From contig JAKSYS010000678.1 in assembly GCA_022925895.1 (NCBI GenBank), positions 1 through 33,560 on the forward strand: 33,560 bases of DNA, written 5' to 3'. Origin of the DNA: Fragilaria crotonensis (lineage: Eukaryota > Bacillariophyta > Fragilariophyceae > Fragilariales > Fragilariaceae). This document shows, piece by piece, positions 1 through 8,718 of the stretch. The notes below the pieces were generated by a model. It was not told the origin of the DNA. It ran no database searches and saw only the letters and a list, made by a program, of their open reading frames with translations. How positions within the stretch are numbered: the stretch's first letter is position 1; the number at the start of each line of letters is the position of its first letter. The translations under genes and the position numbers were made by a program.

Positions 1-40
1 ATCCAGGAAGAACAGCCCACAATAGTGCAACCAGCGCATC

Positions 41-679
41 ATGGTTCCGGGTCAGGCGATCCTCACCTTTCTCATCCTTTTAATTGCACCAAAGGCCGTC
101 TTCTCTGATTGTGTTGTCCGTGACCGGTTCATTGGCGTGGACAGCGGCAACCTTGTAATTGCATCCTTTAGCTACGACCCCACAGTCAAAGATGGAACTA
201 ATCAGACTGTGATCCAAAAAGCTGTCTTGCCAGCGATCGAGAAGACTCTAGCCGAGCAAAGTGCCCCGTTGCTTATCCCGGGCTGTGCTCAGGCTGAAAC
301 TGACACGTCCCAATACCTTGACATCGTTGGCATCGACCTTGATCCAACGGATGCCATTGCGGGTAGATGCGCCAAGAAACCAAACTGTTACACAATCAAA
401 TGCAAGACCAGTATCTACGTGAAATCTAGTTCTATCGGGGTAGTATCAAGTTACCTCTCCGTCACAGCGTCGTTACTCCGAAACATGACGACGGGAACCA
501 GTGCTGATCAGGTCATCGTGTCATTAGACAACTTCAAAATTGCAACTGATCCGTCTACAGTTACACCTCAGAATGGTGCTCTGAACAATACTCTATTTTA
601 TGGCATATTTATTGGCTCAATTTTGTGCTGCTGGGCAATCCCTTGTGTATGCATTTGGTGGTGTTGTTGCAGTGGGTAA
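41..679 (+). CDS. Small secreted/type I membrane protein of unknown function
   Basis: A 212-residue protein whose family I do not recognise. Residues 1-22 form a hydrophobic signal peptide (FLILLIAPKAVFS) followed by a Cys-containing ectodomain of about 160 residues with several possible N-glycosylation sites (NQT, NMT, NNT). Near the C-terminus (about 183-205) is one membrane segment that is extremely Cys- and Trp-rich and ends in the short tail WWCCCSG, a likely palmitoylation or packing site. The start is supported by an in-frame TAG at 23-25, just upstream. The layout suggests a plasma-membrane or endomembrane protein facing the lumen or outside. Signal peptide and membrane segment are read directly from hydropathy; the function is unknown. 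Confidence 0.65.
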   Translation: MVPGQAILTFLILLIAPKAVFSDCVVRDRFIGVDSGNLVIASFSYDPTVKDGTNQTVIQKAVLPAIEKTLAEQSAPLLIPGCAQAETDTSQYLDIVGIDLDPTDAIAGRCAKKPNCYTIKCKTSIYVKSSSIGVVSSYLSVTASLLRNMTTGTSADQVIVSLDNFKIATDPSTVTPQNGALNNTLFYGIFIGSILCCWAIPCVCIWWCCCSG

Positions 680-2547
680 ATGACGAGGTACTGGGAGTAA
701 GCGCGTGGGAAGTAGGCAAGGTAGTAACAACGCAAGCCGCGACCTCCAACTTGACTAAGCCACCATTAAATTCGCCTCGACTGGCACGAACCTTCAGGTT
801 AAGCAAGCGACTCCTTCGTCTACTGGCCGATGGATGAAAGGCAGATTCCCACGATGTTGTTTATATATATATGTAGTCATACTGCATGTGCACAAGCTCT
901 TCGTGCACCGTCCGGTACCAGGTGCTACCTGGTACCTGGTACTGCTGGCTAGTACCGGAGTAGGGGCCTCCAGGGCCTGGCCGTATGAACGTGTGACATG
1001 TGTCATTTGATAGTTAGATGCAGATACACGTAGATGTGTCACAGGAACACATGGACAATGAACAGACATCGTCGACCGCTGGCCGCTTCCGGATCCCCCC
1101 CAACTTTTTTTTTCCGGACCGTCCGTCCTTATGTCGGGAAAAAGTTACTCAAAAAACAAAGTTGAGCCAACCTCAACTTTTCGTTGCAAAGTTGCGTGAC
1201 AAAGTTGGGCTCCAACTTTAAAAAGCAACTCTAGCTAGTCTACTTTGAAAAAAAGTTGAGGGTGTTCGAGTCAGGTTAATCGTAAATCGTATCTTCATAG
1301 TTCATAGATCATAGTTCAAAGTTCATACTTCATACCATTAGCACAACATCACAACGTTAGCAGCGTTCGTCATTGCTCTTCACAAGCATAAACAAACAAC
1401 ACTTCCCTCGCTATGATGGACTTGACGCCGAAGCCCTTACACTGTTGAGGAATGTGATTGGGTCCCTTTGTACGTAATAGTGCACTCACGGTGTTGTAAA
1501 GAAACGACAAGTATGGCTGTATGCATACTCGCAGTCCAAGTAGAAGTGGCGCGGAGATTCGAGATTTGGTTGACAGTTAAGGATGCGTGAGAGAAAGGAT
1601 GTGCGAGAGAATCTGGCACAAGTATTGGGTCAGAAATCAAACCATCGGCAAGAGAAGGGAACACGAAAGAATTGATTGGTGTAGCCTGGAATCATGCCAA
1701 GAATGACTGGCATTGGTCACGGAACACCGTGCCCCAAACAATTGTCACCAATGCCGAATGATGTTGAAGAAGGGGAGGAGGTCGGTGAAACAAATTGGGT
1801 CCTGAACAGTGACGAACAGAAGAGGAATACAATGTGCAGGATATTGTTATAATTGCTGTTGCGGAATACTTGATTGGATTTCAGCGACAAACACTGCTCT
1901 CCGACTGAGTAATTGTGCAATAATAATAGGCATACAGAAAAGGCATGTTCTTTATAGAGTCGCATACTACTAGCTAAGATATGACATGACAACATGACAT
2001 ATTAAGTGTACAGAGGTCTGCAGATGTCGGTGCCATCGTTGAGCATGATCGTCATGAACTCGAACGTGTACTGGAGTGTGGTGGACAGTGGGCAGAGGAC
2101 AGCGTACTCGACAAATTCACACGAAAACAACGGTCGCCTTGTCAACGAACCCGGAAAATGGACATGTTTTGGTTTTCTTCGATTTTAAGGACGAGTAGCG
2201 GACAAAGTTGAAACCGAAGTTGGGGGTGAGTTTTGAAACCAGTTTTTTCCTACGATAAGGATGGGAGGATGGGCCTCAACATTCAAAATGTCGTCGAAAA
2301 AAAAGGAATTAGGAATGTTGACCATATCGCGCTTCTCGTTTCGGTGGAGAACAATGACAGAAAGACCAATTTTCACTGTTGATTCGTAATGTATTCCATT
2401 TTTTTTCAAAACATCGCACCCGTCCCAAATCATTCGAATTGGATTGGGTGACAATTGGTATGCCACACATGAGATTCGATCAACGAAGACTTCTCTCTGC
2501 TCTTGTCTCTTAGTAGTACGTACTGTGCAGATCATCTCAGTATTCCG
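680..2547. other. Intergenic region with repeats, no supported gene
   Basis: No open frame in this 1.9-kb stretch has recognisable domains or coding-like composition. It holds a GTAC-palindrome patch (about 905-955), a cluster of AAAGTTG/CAACTTT motifs (about 1098-1262), a short run of TTCATAG-like repeats (about 1289-1335), and the presumed promoter of the glycosyltransferase starting at 2548. A 116-codon minus-strand frame at 2185-2535 overlaps the upstream part of that gene and has no recognisable features. Confidence 0.6.
1098..1262. repeat. Cluster of AAAGTTG / CAACTTT motifs in both orientations
   Basis: Within about 165 bp the heptamer AAAGTTG or its reverse complement CAACTTT, with near variants, occurs about eight times, separated by A/T homopolymers. 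Examples lie near 1100, 1143, 1159, 1174, 1186, 1200, 1213 and 1250. Neighbouring copies in opposite orientation could pair into small stem-loops. It may be the remnant of a small transposable element or a dispersed binding-site array; nothing else identifies it. Confidence 0.5.
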
Positions 2548-4050
2548 ATGAAGATTAAATCGAAAGGATCCAGGCGAATCAGGATTACCGCGACGTCCAT
2601 ACTCGTGGCAACGGCTATGTGTGTTTCGATTGTCATTTTCCCAGCCCTCCTATACGTTCCACCTCATTTGGATCAAACGACGGAAAATGGCCGGTTCGCT
2701 CCATTGAGATTAACTGATACCCGAAAAGTGCTGGGTCAAAACCACACTGGAAACCTGCGACCTTTCCGTGCGACAAGTAGCGAACCGCGATACTTTTTGG
2801 TCTTCTCGACCAGTTGTGATAAAATTCAAGATTGGCAAGCCATGGCTTTTTTCTATTTTGCATACAAAGTGAATCAACCCGGGTATGTGGTGCGCATTGT
2901 ATCGGGCTGCAGGTTTGACTTTCAGATTAAGGCGCAAACAACAGTTTTCGAAAAGAGAATAGCACCCATGTCCCCTCGATTCTCCTTGCACATCACACCC
3001 GACTTTGGTGTCAAAGACAATAAAAAGTACTGGAACAAACCACACGGGCTGTTGGATTGGATGGAAAAGGGGCTGGGATTCCCGGAGCGGGCGGCAGAAT
3101 ACGAAAATGATATAATTATCATTCTTGATCCCGATATGATGCTTCTGCAGCCGATCACTCATTACTTCGACAACTACTCTTCCGGGTGGGTCGCCAAGAC
3201 TATGACCGACAAGGTAGTGCCTGGGATACCTGTTGCGCAGTACTATGGATTTGGGAGTTCTTGGTTGACATCATTAAAGGGAAGATTAGATTACGTTGTC
3301 GGGTCAGATTCTCCGGCGTTGGACGTCTCTCTTCAGGATGCTTCCGACTACTACCCTGCAGGCCCACCTTACTTGGCAGTCGCCAGCGATATGTACAACA
3401 TTGCTGTACATTGGGTCCGGTTCCTGCCTCGTGTCCACGACTTGTTTCCGCAGTTCATGGCAGAAATGCATGCGTATTCCATTGCGGCCGCTCATTTGAA
3501 AATGCCACACCAACTTGCAAAAGGATTCATGTTGTCGGACGTTGGTGCGAGCAAGAAAGAGGCATTTGATTTTCTAGATGGTGTGACTCGACGCGACGCG
3601 TGTCTGCCAGACATTCCGATTGAGAAGTTGCCATACGTGATGCACTACTGTCAACGATACGCCGTCGGACGGTGGTTCTTTAGCAAATACAAGCTGCGTG
3701 AAGACTTTTTCGACTGCGATGCCCCTTTGATGAGAGAACCGCCCAGAAATGTGGCTGAATTGTACGATTGGCACATTTTTCCTAATGGTGTAGAATTTGG
3801 AGACTATCATGACGAGTGGACACAACAGCTTATCATCCGGCACACGTGGATGCTTTGCACAGTCCTTTTTTCCCTAAACGAAGCGGCAATAGACGTCAAA
3901 ACAAAACACTGTGGACCAACGGCAAATTTTATGAAGACATTTCATTTCCACGACGAAAAGTTGTTCCAGCTTGCACTGAATGATACTTCGAATCCATTCC
4001 TTATTCAGGATAAGAACGAGAGGAACATGAAGCTGTTTTTTGGCACATAG
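2548..4050 (+). CDS. HPAT/SGT-like peptidyl O-glycosyltransferase (copy 1), type II Golgi membrane protein
   Basis: A 500-residue member of the hydroxyproline O-arabinosyltransferase/peptidyl-serine galactosyltransferase superfamily (GT95/GT96-like). Such enzymes add a sugar to hydroxyproline or serine of secreted glycoproteins in the Golgi. I chose the ATG at 2548 (MKIKSKG) over 2503 because it places a basic cap directly before the single N-terminal membrane anchor (about residues 12-36) and matches the MKKIQ starts of copies 3 and 4. Visible motifs are the opening strand FLVFSTSCDKIQDWQ (about 83-97), a NKPHGLLDW block (about 163), the metal/donor-binding DPDM (D194-P-D196), AGPPYLA, and EMHAYSIAAAHLK, which matches the EMYGYSFGAAE block of plant HPATs. 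It ends 54 bp from the convergent VHL/cyclophilin gene. Donor and acceptor specificity cannot be read from sequence. Confidence 0.85.
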   Translation: MKIKSKGSRRIRITATSILVATAMCVSIVIFPALLYVPPHLDQTTENGRFAPLRLTDTRKVLGQNHTGNLRPFRATSSEPRYFLVFSTSCDKIQDWQAMAFFYFAYKVNQPGYVVRIVSGCRFDFQIKAQTTVFEKRIAPMSPRFSLHITPDFGVKDNKKYWNKPHGLLDWMEKGLGFPERAAEYENDIIIILDPDMMLLQPITHYFDNYSSGWVAKTMTDKVVPGIPVAQYYGFGSSWLTSLKGRLDYVVGSDSPALDVSLQDASDYYPAGPPYLAVASDMYNIAVHWVRFLPRVHDLFPQFMAEMHAYSIAAAHLKMPHQLAKGFMLSDVGASKKEAFDFLDGVTRRDACLPDIPIEKLPYVMHYCQRYAVGRWFFSKYKLREDFFDCDAPLMREPPRNVAELYDWHIFPNGVEFGDYHDEWTQQLIIRHTWMLCTVLFSLNEAAIDVKTKHCGPTANFMKTFHFHDEKLFQLALNDTSNPFLIQDKNERNMKLFFGT

Positions 4051-4104
4051 ACTCTTGGAATTGGATGCTAATGCAGCCAAGACGCGAAGGTTGGCAACTT
4101 AAGT

Positions 4105-4970
4105 CTAAAGTTCTTCGGTGCCATCATTGCTCTCACTTGAAAGGATGCGACACTCATTGATGTAGCTCAACTTTGGAAACTCCCTCTTCAGATATTCATA
4201 ACCATCTTCTTCGTAGATAAGTTGTGGATCCGGCCCAGATCCCCACGGCGGCATATCACCGTAATCATACCATTGTGCAACCGTGGACATCGATTCTGGT
4301 TCCACAAACCCAAAGGGTGTCTCCCATGAATTTTCTTTGCCGAAATATGCGAGCTGCGCTTCTCCAGTATCTGGCATGACAATGAAAATTTCACTGGATC
4401 GAGAGTCCGGACCGGATCCAGCATAACTCATGTAGCCTGGTTGAAAGGCAATTCCTTTCGGGGCATCGTCCTTGATGTTGGCCGTTCGATATTCAGTACG
4501 CAGTTCATAATCGGCGCCGATTCCGAATTGTGTCAAAGAATTCCTTCACAACACGATTGAGACCGCATCCGTCAAAGTAGCTACGGTGCACCAATTCCAA
4601 GAACCGACCCGCACCGATAGGCGCCCAATCGGGTTTGACGACGACTCGCAAGTCGCCAGTAGAGGTGGTACATAGAACATGGACCGAATCATCGCCAATT
4701 GCATGAGTTTCATGGTTACTCTGGACCAATACTGTGTGGCGTTCCTGCCGGAAGTAGTACACAAAGGTATGACCAATGGACGTCTCGTGCACGGTCTCGA
4801 GGTAGGGGAACGAGACTGTCCACAGCAACTTCAGACCCGGAAGACTCGTCGAACCAGAATAGCTCGACCGCCTTCTCAGAGAAGTTGATGAAGGAAACTT
4901 TGATGTCTTCGGCAAGAGCGAAGTTTAAGACATGGGCCACCAACAGGAGCAGAATGCACGACGGCACCAT
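4105..4970 (-). CDS. Secreted VHL-beta-like + divergent cyclophilin fusion, reading frame broken twice
   Basis: Three overlapping minus-strand frames read as one protein of about 287 residues. The preferred start at 4970 (MVPSCILLLLVAHVLNFALA) is a clean signal peptide in a good start context; an upstream ATG at 5045 exists. Residues 24-75 resemble the pVHL beta domain: FINFSEKAVELFWF, then SLVP, then TSIGHTFVYYF, keeping the W, S and H that line the VHL hydroxyproline pocket, with Y98 and W117 replaced. The C-terminal part resembles a cyclophilin: GRFLELVHRSYFDGCGLNRVV, then TQFGIG, then YAGSGPDSRSSEIFIVM, keeping catalytic-type Arg, Phe and Gln. The frame changes at GGGG 4805-4808 and again at AAA 4535-4537 (forward strand); each is repaired by removing one base. 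Either both are sequence errors or the gene is decaying. It converges on HPAT copy 1 and diverges from copy 2. Domain assignments are by eye. Confidence 0.6.
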
Positions 4971-5519
4971 GGTCCTGAATGACGAAGGAATAAAGATCCT
5001 GGAGTGAGCTGCTGCTATGAATGAATTTATTCTGAATTTTGACATTGTGACCAGGATTTCTGGGGTGCAGTACCAGGTACATGTAGTGTAGACAGTTCTG
5101 TACTGGTACTACAGTATTTGGCATTCGCATGACGGGTTCAGTGGTGTGTTGTACTGTACGTTATACCAGATCCGCACGTACGGTTAGGAGTTTGGAGTTC
5201 GGAAACCGGAAGTGTAGGTACAAGTACCGGTAGCCGTGATTCCGACAGTGGTCATTAACTGCCGGTACAAGTACTCTTCATGTCGTAGATCAGCACTGTT
5301 CGACAAAAGCACTTGCTAAGATTCCTCTGACTGTTACGAGTTACGATACTTGTCAATCGGCGACAGTACTCTGTACTCAGTATCGTACCGCCTATGCACA
5401 TATAGACCCGAGTCCAGAGTCCAGAGTCGTGCCAGCGTTTTGGTCTTGCATTACGATTTCATTCGCCAGCCACAACACGAACTCGTTGGAGGGCTGAGAG
5501 ACCTTCATTCCGACCAAAC
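4971..5519. promoter_or_regulatory. Bidirectional intergenic region, GTAC-rich
   Basis: This 549-bp gap separates the divergent VHL/cyclophilin gene and HPAT copy 2, so it probably carries both promoters. It contains many GTAC tetramers within GGTACA, CAGGTAC and AGTACTC contexts (about 5068-5280 and 5360-5390). No known diatom promoter element is recognised with confidence. Confidence 0.45.
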
Positions 5520-7004
5520 ATGGCGCGAGTAAGGGTGGTAGGAGTGGCCACTCATGCCCTCCATGCGTTCTCAGGGCTTTTGGGGATGACCTTGGTTGTC
5601 TGCGTATTTTTGTGGACGTATCTGCCGTCAAATGATCTACATCCAGTCGGTCATCCATTGGACGCTCTGAATGTCCTCCATCACGATGTTGTCGAGCCAC
5701 CACATGAAATGCTTGTCGGGAAGAAAGAAGATAAAGTTCATGAACCAGTCCATGAAGGTGGCGCGACTGACCCTCACTATTACATGGTCTTCTCAACGGA
5801 CTGCTCTCCCTATCAAGATTGGCAATCGTACCTGTTCTTTTACTTTGCCAAGAAGGTTGGCCAAGCGGGCACTGTCACACGCATTGTTTCGGGATGCAAG
5901 GATCACGATCGCAAAACTCTCCAAAGCTTCCACGACGAGAAAATTGCCGTCATGTCGGATGCCTTCAAGATACATTTTGCACCTCCGTGTCCAGACAGTC
6001 GATCCAAGTATTTCAACAAGCCTTATGGACTGCGGGATTTCATGGAGAAAGCCTTAGGATATCCAGACAATAAACACGATGACGATATCATCATGATAGT
6101 GGATCCTGATATGATGCTGTTGAGACCATTGACACATAAGTTTGACCTGCTTCGAATCAATTGGGTGATTGCTGACGCCGATCATTACGACACTGTCGAG
6201 CATGGAAAACCCATTGCCCAGACCTATGCGTATGGAAGTTCGTGGATCACAACCTTGGGACTAAATGCCTCGAGCATCGCAGGGAAAGACTCACCCGCAC
6301 TATATCTCAGCCTCATGGACGCTGCCAAACAATATCCCGCGGGTCCACCTTACCTCGCTACAGCTCGAGACATGTACAACATTGCGGTACATTGGACAAA
6401 ATTTGTGCTCAAAGTACACGACATCTTTCCAAAGATGATGTCTGAGATGCATGCGTACAGTTTTGCAGCAGCTCATTTGAAGCTACCGCATCAGCTTACC
6501 ACAAGTTTCATGGTTTCTGATGTGGACTGTCCAGATCTCGAGGGATGGAACTTTCTTGAAAATATGAAACGTGAAGACGCCTGCGTTCCGGATGCTATTC
6601 CAATGGAAGATTTACCATATGTCCTGCACTACTGTCAGCGTTTCGCACTTGGCCGGTGGTTCTTTGGTAAACATAAGATTCCCAAGAAATTCTTTGATTG
6701 CAAAGCACCTCTGCTGCGCGAACCTTCGTACGATACAGCAGCAAAATACGATTGGTATCTCCTTCCCAACGGCAAGGATGTAAGTGTCTATACCAAGAAG
6801 CCCTTTCGAATACTGCAGAATGGATGGGCCATGTGTCGTATGATTCGATCCCTCAATGAAGTAGCGGTTGACTACAAGACCAAATACTGCCCCAAAGATT
6901 CGATCAACCTGGACAAGTCCTTCGTATTTCACAAGTCGGCCGAGTTTGAGGCCTTTCTGGGAGGCGATGTGCCCGCTTTGGTCCTCGAACGCTACGACCA
7001 CTAA
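5520..7004 (+). CDS. HPAT/SGT-like peptidyl O-glycosyltransferase (copy 2), type II Golgi membrane protein
   Basis: A 494-residue paralogue of the other three HPAT-like proteins and the most divergent of the four. A single hydrophobic anchor (about 16-36) follows a short basic N-terminus, then a His-rich stem. The catalytic domain shows YMVFSTDCSPYQDWQ (about 88-102), FNKPYGLRDFMEK (about 155-167), DPDM (D175, D177), YAYGSSW, AGPPYLATARDMYNIAVHW and EMHAYSFAAAHLKLPHQL. These correspond in order to conserved blocks of plant and algal HPATs. Expected role: glycosylation of hydroxyproline- or serine-rich secreted or wall-associated proteins in the Golgi; substrate not determinable. Its stop lies 33 bp from the stop of the convergent GNAT gene, so 3' UTRs must overlap. 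Confidence 0.85.
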   Translation: MARVRVVGVATHALHAFSGLLGMTLVVCVFLWTYLPSNDLHPVGHPLDALNVLHHDVVEPPHEMLVGKKEDKVHEPVHEGGATDPHYYMVFSTDCSPYQDWQSYLFFYFAKKVGQAGTVTRIVSGCKDHDRKTLQSFHDEKIAVMSDAFKIHFAPPCPDSRSKYFNKPYGLRDFMEKALGYPDNKHDDDIIMIVDPDMMLLRPLTHKFDLLRINWVIADADHYDTVEHGKPIAQTYAYGSSWITTLGLNASSIAGKDSPALYLSLMDAAKQYPAGPPYLATARDMYNIAVHWTKFVLKVHDIFPKMMSEMHAYSFAAAHLKLPHQLTTSFMVSDVDCPDLEGWNFLENMKREDACVPDAIPMEDLPYVLHYCQRFALGRWFFGKHKIPKKFFDCKAPLLREPSYDTAAKYDWYLLPNGKDVSVYTKKPFRILQNGWAMCRMIRSLNEVAVDYKTKYCPKDSINLDKSFVFHKSAEFEAFLGGDVPALVLERYDH

Positions 7005-7037
7005 CTGCGTGACGAGATAAAAACTACAGTACCTTCG

Positions 7038-7997
7038 TTAGGTTAATGACTTGCGCAGAAACACCAATGGAACACCATCCACCATGTACAGTCCTGTCTT
7101 GAGGACGTTGGGTTCCATCCAATCAAATTGATGCATGACGGAATCCATCACAACGGGCTCGTAGCCCAACGTTTCATACAGCTTTTGCGGGATTTTTCCA
7201 GTCTCACTGTCGGCATCTACATGCAGGGAGATGGACGTACACTCCCATTGTTTGGCTATACCCTCTACTGCCGACATTAACAATTTGCTGTATCCCTTTC
7301 CTCGATAGCTTTCGTCAACGAGCAGGTTTGAGACCCATCCATTGGGCTCCGGTAGGCCTTTGGATTCACTGTAGGCCTGTTTGAAGAAGAGCGGGAGAGG
7401 TACGGGCGGTGGGTTTCGTTCAGGATCCAGGGGCTGGATGGAAAGTTCGACAATTGCCGCCACGTTCCCGTTAGCTTCGAGGCAAATGATATTGTAGTCG
7501 GGTGCGATGTCCGGCAGCGAGTTGTCATATCCCTGCACCCTCCGAGCAATCTTCATTTCTAGGGAGAGGCTGACGAAAGGCCCAAAAATGATGGAATCGA
7601 ACCATTTCGATATGGCTTTAGAATTGAGATTGTTCCAGGGAAAGCCGCTATCTTCAGGAGGTGTGCCAAACTCCTTCACACACATCGGTACGACAGTTGA
7701 AAGATCTTGCCGCTCCAAGAATCGGACCGTCAGTTTGTCATCGTCGTTACTGCAAAAGCTGTAGGGTAGCAACAGCGATTCACTTCGCAAATTTTCAATG
7801 ACTTCATTGGAGAACTTAGTGCTGCTGTCGAATTTCTTCTCTCTTCGTGTGCCAAAAAAGAGATAACATTTGGTTTTGGAGTGTTCTCCTTTGTTCGGAG
7901 TCGATATCCGTGATGGCGATCTATATGGAACCACGAAGGCATCGGCTATCGTGAGTACCGCCAAAAGGAGAGAGATACGAGGTATCATTGACGCCAT
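7038..7997 (-). CDS. GNAT-family N-acetyltransferase, probably plastid-targeted
   Basis: A 319-residue protein. The N-terminus MASMIPRISLLLAVLTIADA is a signal peptide, and cleavage before FVVP gives the ADA-F junction typical of the bipartite ASAFAP motif of diatom plastid preproteins, followed by a Ser/Arg-rich transit-peptide-like stretch. The acetyl-CoA-binding motif A lies at about residues 226-250 (VSNLLVDESYRGKGYSKLL, containing the R-x-x-G-x-G pyrophosphate loop form RGKGYS). It is followed by a motif B-like segment with LYETLGYEPV. Substrate could be a protein N-terminus, a polyamine or a small metabolite; nothing in the sequence decides. The stop is 33 bp from the HPAT copy 2 stop. 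Confidence 0.75.
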   Translation of the reverse strand: MASMIPRISLLLAVLTIADAFVVPYRSPSRISTPNKGEHSKTKCYLFFGTRREKKFDSSTKFSNEVIENLRSESLLLPYSFCSNDDDKLTVRFLERQDLSTVVPMCVKEFGTPPEDSGFPWNNLNSKAISKWFDSIIFGPFVSLSLEMKIARRVQGYDNSLPDIAPDYNIICLEANGNVAAIVELSIQPLDPERNPPPVPLPLFFKQAYSESKGLPEPNGWVSNLLVDESYRGKGYSKLLMSAVEGIAKQWECTSISLHVDADSETGKIPQKLYETLGYEPVVMDSVMHQFDWMEPNVLKTGLYMVDGVPLVFLRKSLT

Positions 7998-8718
7998 GCC
8001 CTGTGTAACTGGTACCTGGTAACAGTTGGGAGCTGTTCCGGCATGAGGTGAGGTGTGAAGGGTGAAGGTATGAATGTTCGGGTCGGAAGGTCAGGAACGA
8101 ATTTGTCATTCTTCGCGTGTGTTGAATGAAGAATGAAGGTGTTATGCATACCTGTCAGGCATCGTACCATGTACAGGCGGTACAGGCGGTACAGGCGGTA
8201 CAGGTGGTACAGGTGGTACAGGTATGCATAGTAATATACGAAAAACGCGCTGGCAGTAGCACGTAGCAAGTGAAAGTACTGGACTACTGGCGTATCGTGT
8301 ACTCCGAGATCCTACTACTAGTACCTGGTGGACTAACACTGCATACTTCGTCGTTCAAGTACTTGTACGATACCAAATTTAGCAGCAGGTACATGTACTA
8401 CCGTAGTACTGGAGTCTAAGGACAAGTATGCATATGATGTACTGAGTACTCCGTATGATATACGGTATATATTGTGAACTTGGACTACCAGGTACTACCG
8501 GTATGCTGAACGAGTATGACTCCAATTGTTTACCTCATTGCATTAATCGGCCTGTCACGTTATACCACGTAACATTAGTTAGAAGTTAGAATACATTGAT
8601 TCGGAACGCTACAAATACACCTCTAGAACATGAAGGCGGGATGGCAATTTCATGTTGACAGACAGTGAAACATTAATTTAGTAATGGCAATTGCTACATC
8701 ACACCAACTTATTTCCCT
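7998..8718. other. Intergenic region with a 9-bp tandem repeat and GTAC palindromes
   Basis: There is no credible gene here. The stretch holds the 9-bp repeat at 8170-8223 and a dense series of GTAC-containing words from about 8330 to 8515. It lies between the 5' end of the GNAT gene and the 3' end of the AP-2 mu gene, so it should include the GNAT promoter. Confidence 0.5.
8170..8223. repeat. 9-bp tandem repeat (GGTACAGGC/T), about six copies
   Basis: The unit GTACAGGCG or GTACAGGTG is repeated head to tail about six times, with the first copies carrying C and the later copies T at one position. All reading frames stay open across it (for example LYRLYRLY or VPPVPP), but that is a property of a 9-bp period and not evidence for a gene. 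It is embedded in the larger GTAC-rich patch and may be polymorphic between strains. Confidence 0.8.

Noticed and set aside
2185-2535. 116-codon minus-strand frame upstream of HPAT copy 1
   Set aside because: No domain or hydropathy feature; it overlaps the likely promoter/5' UTR of the glycosyltransferase.
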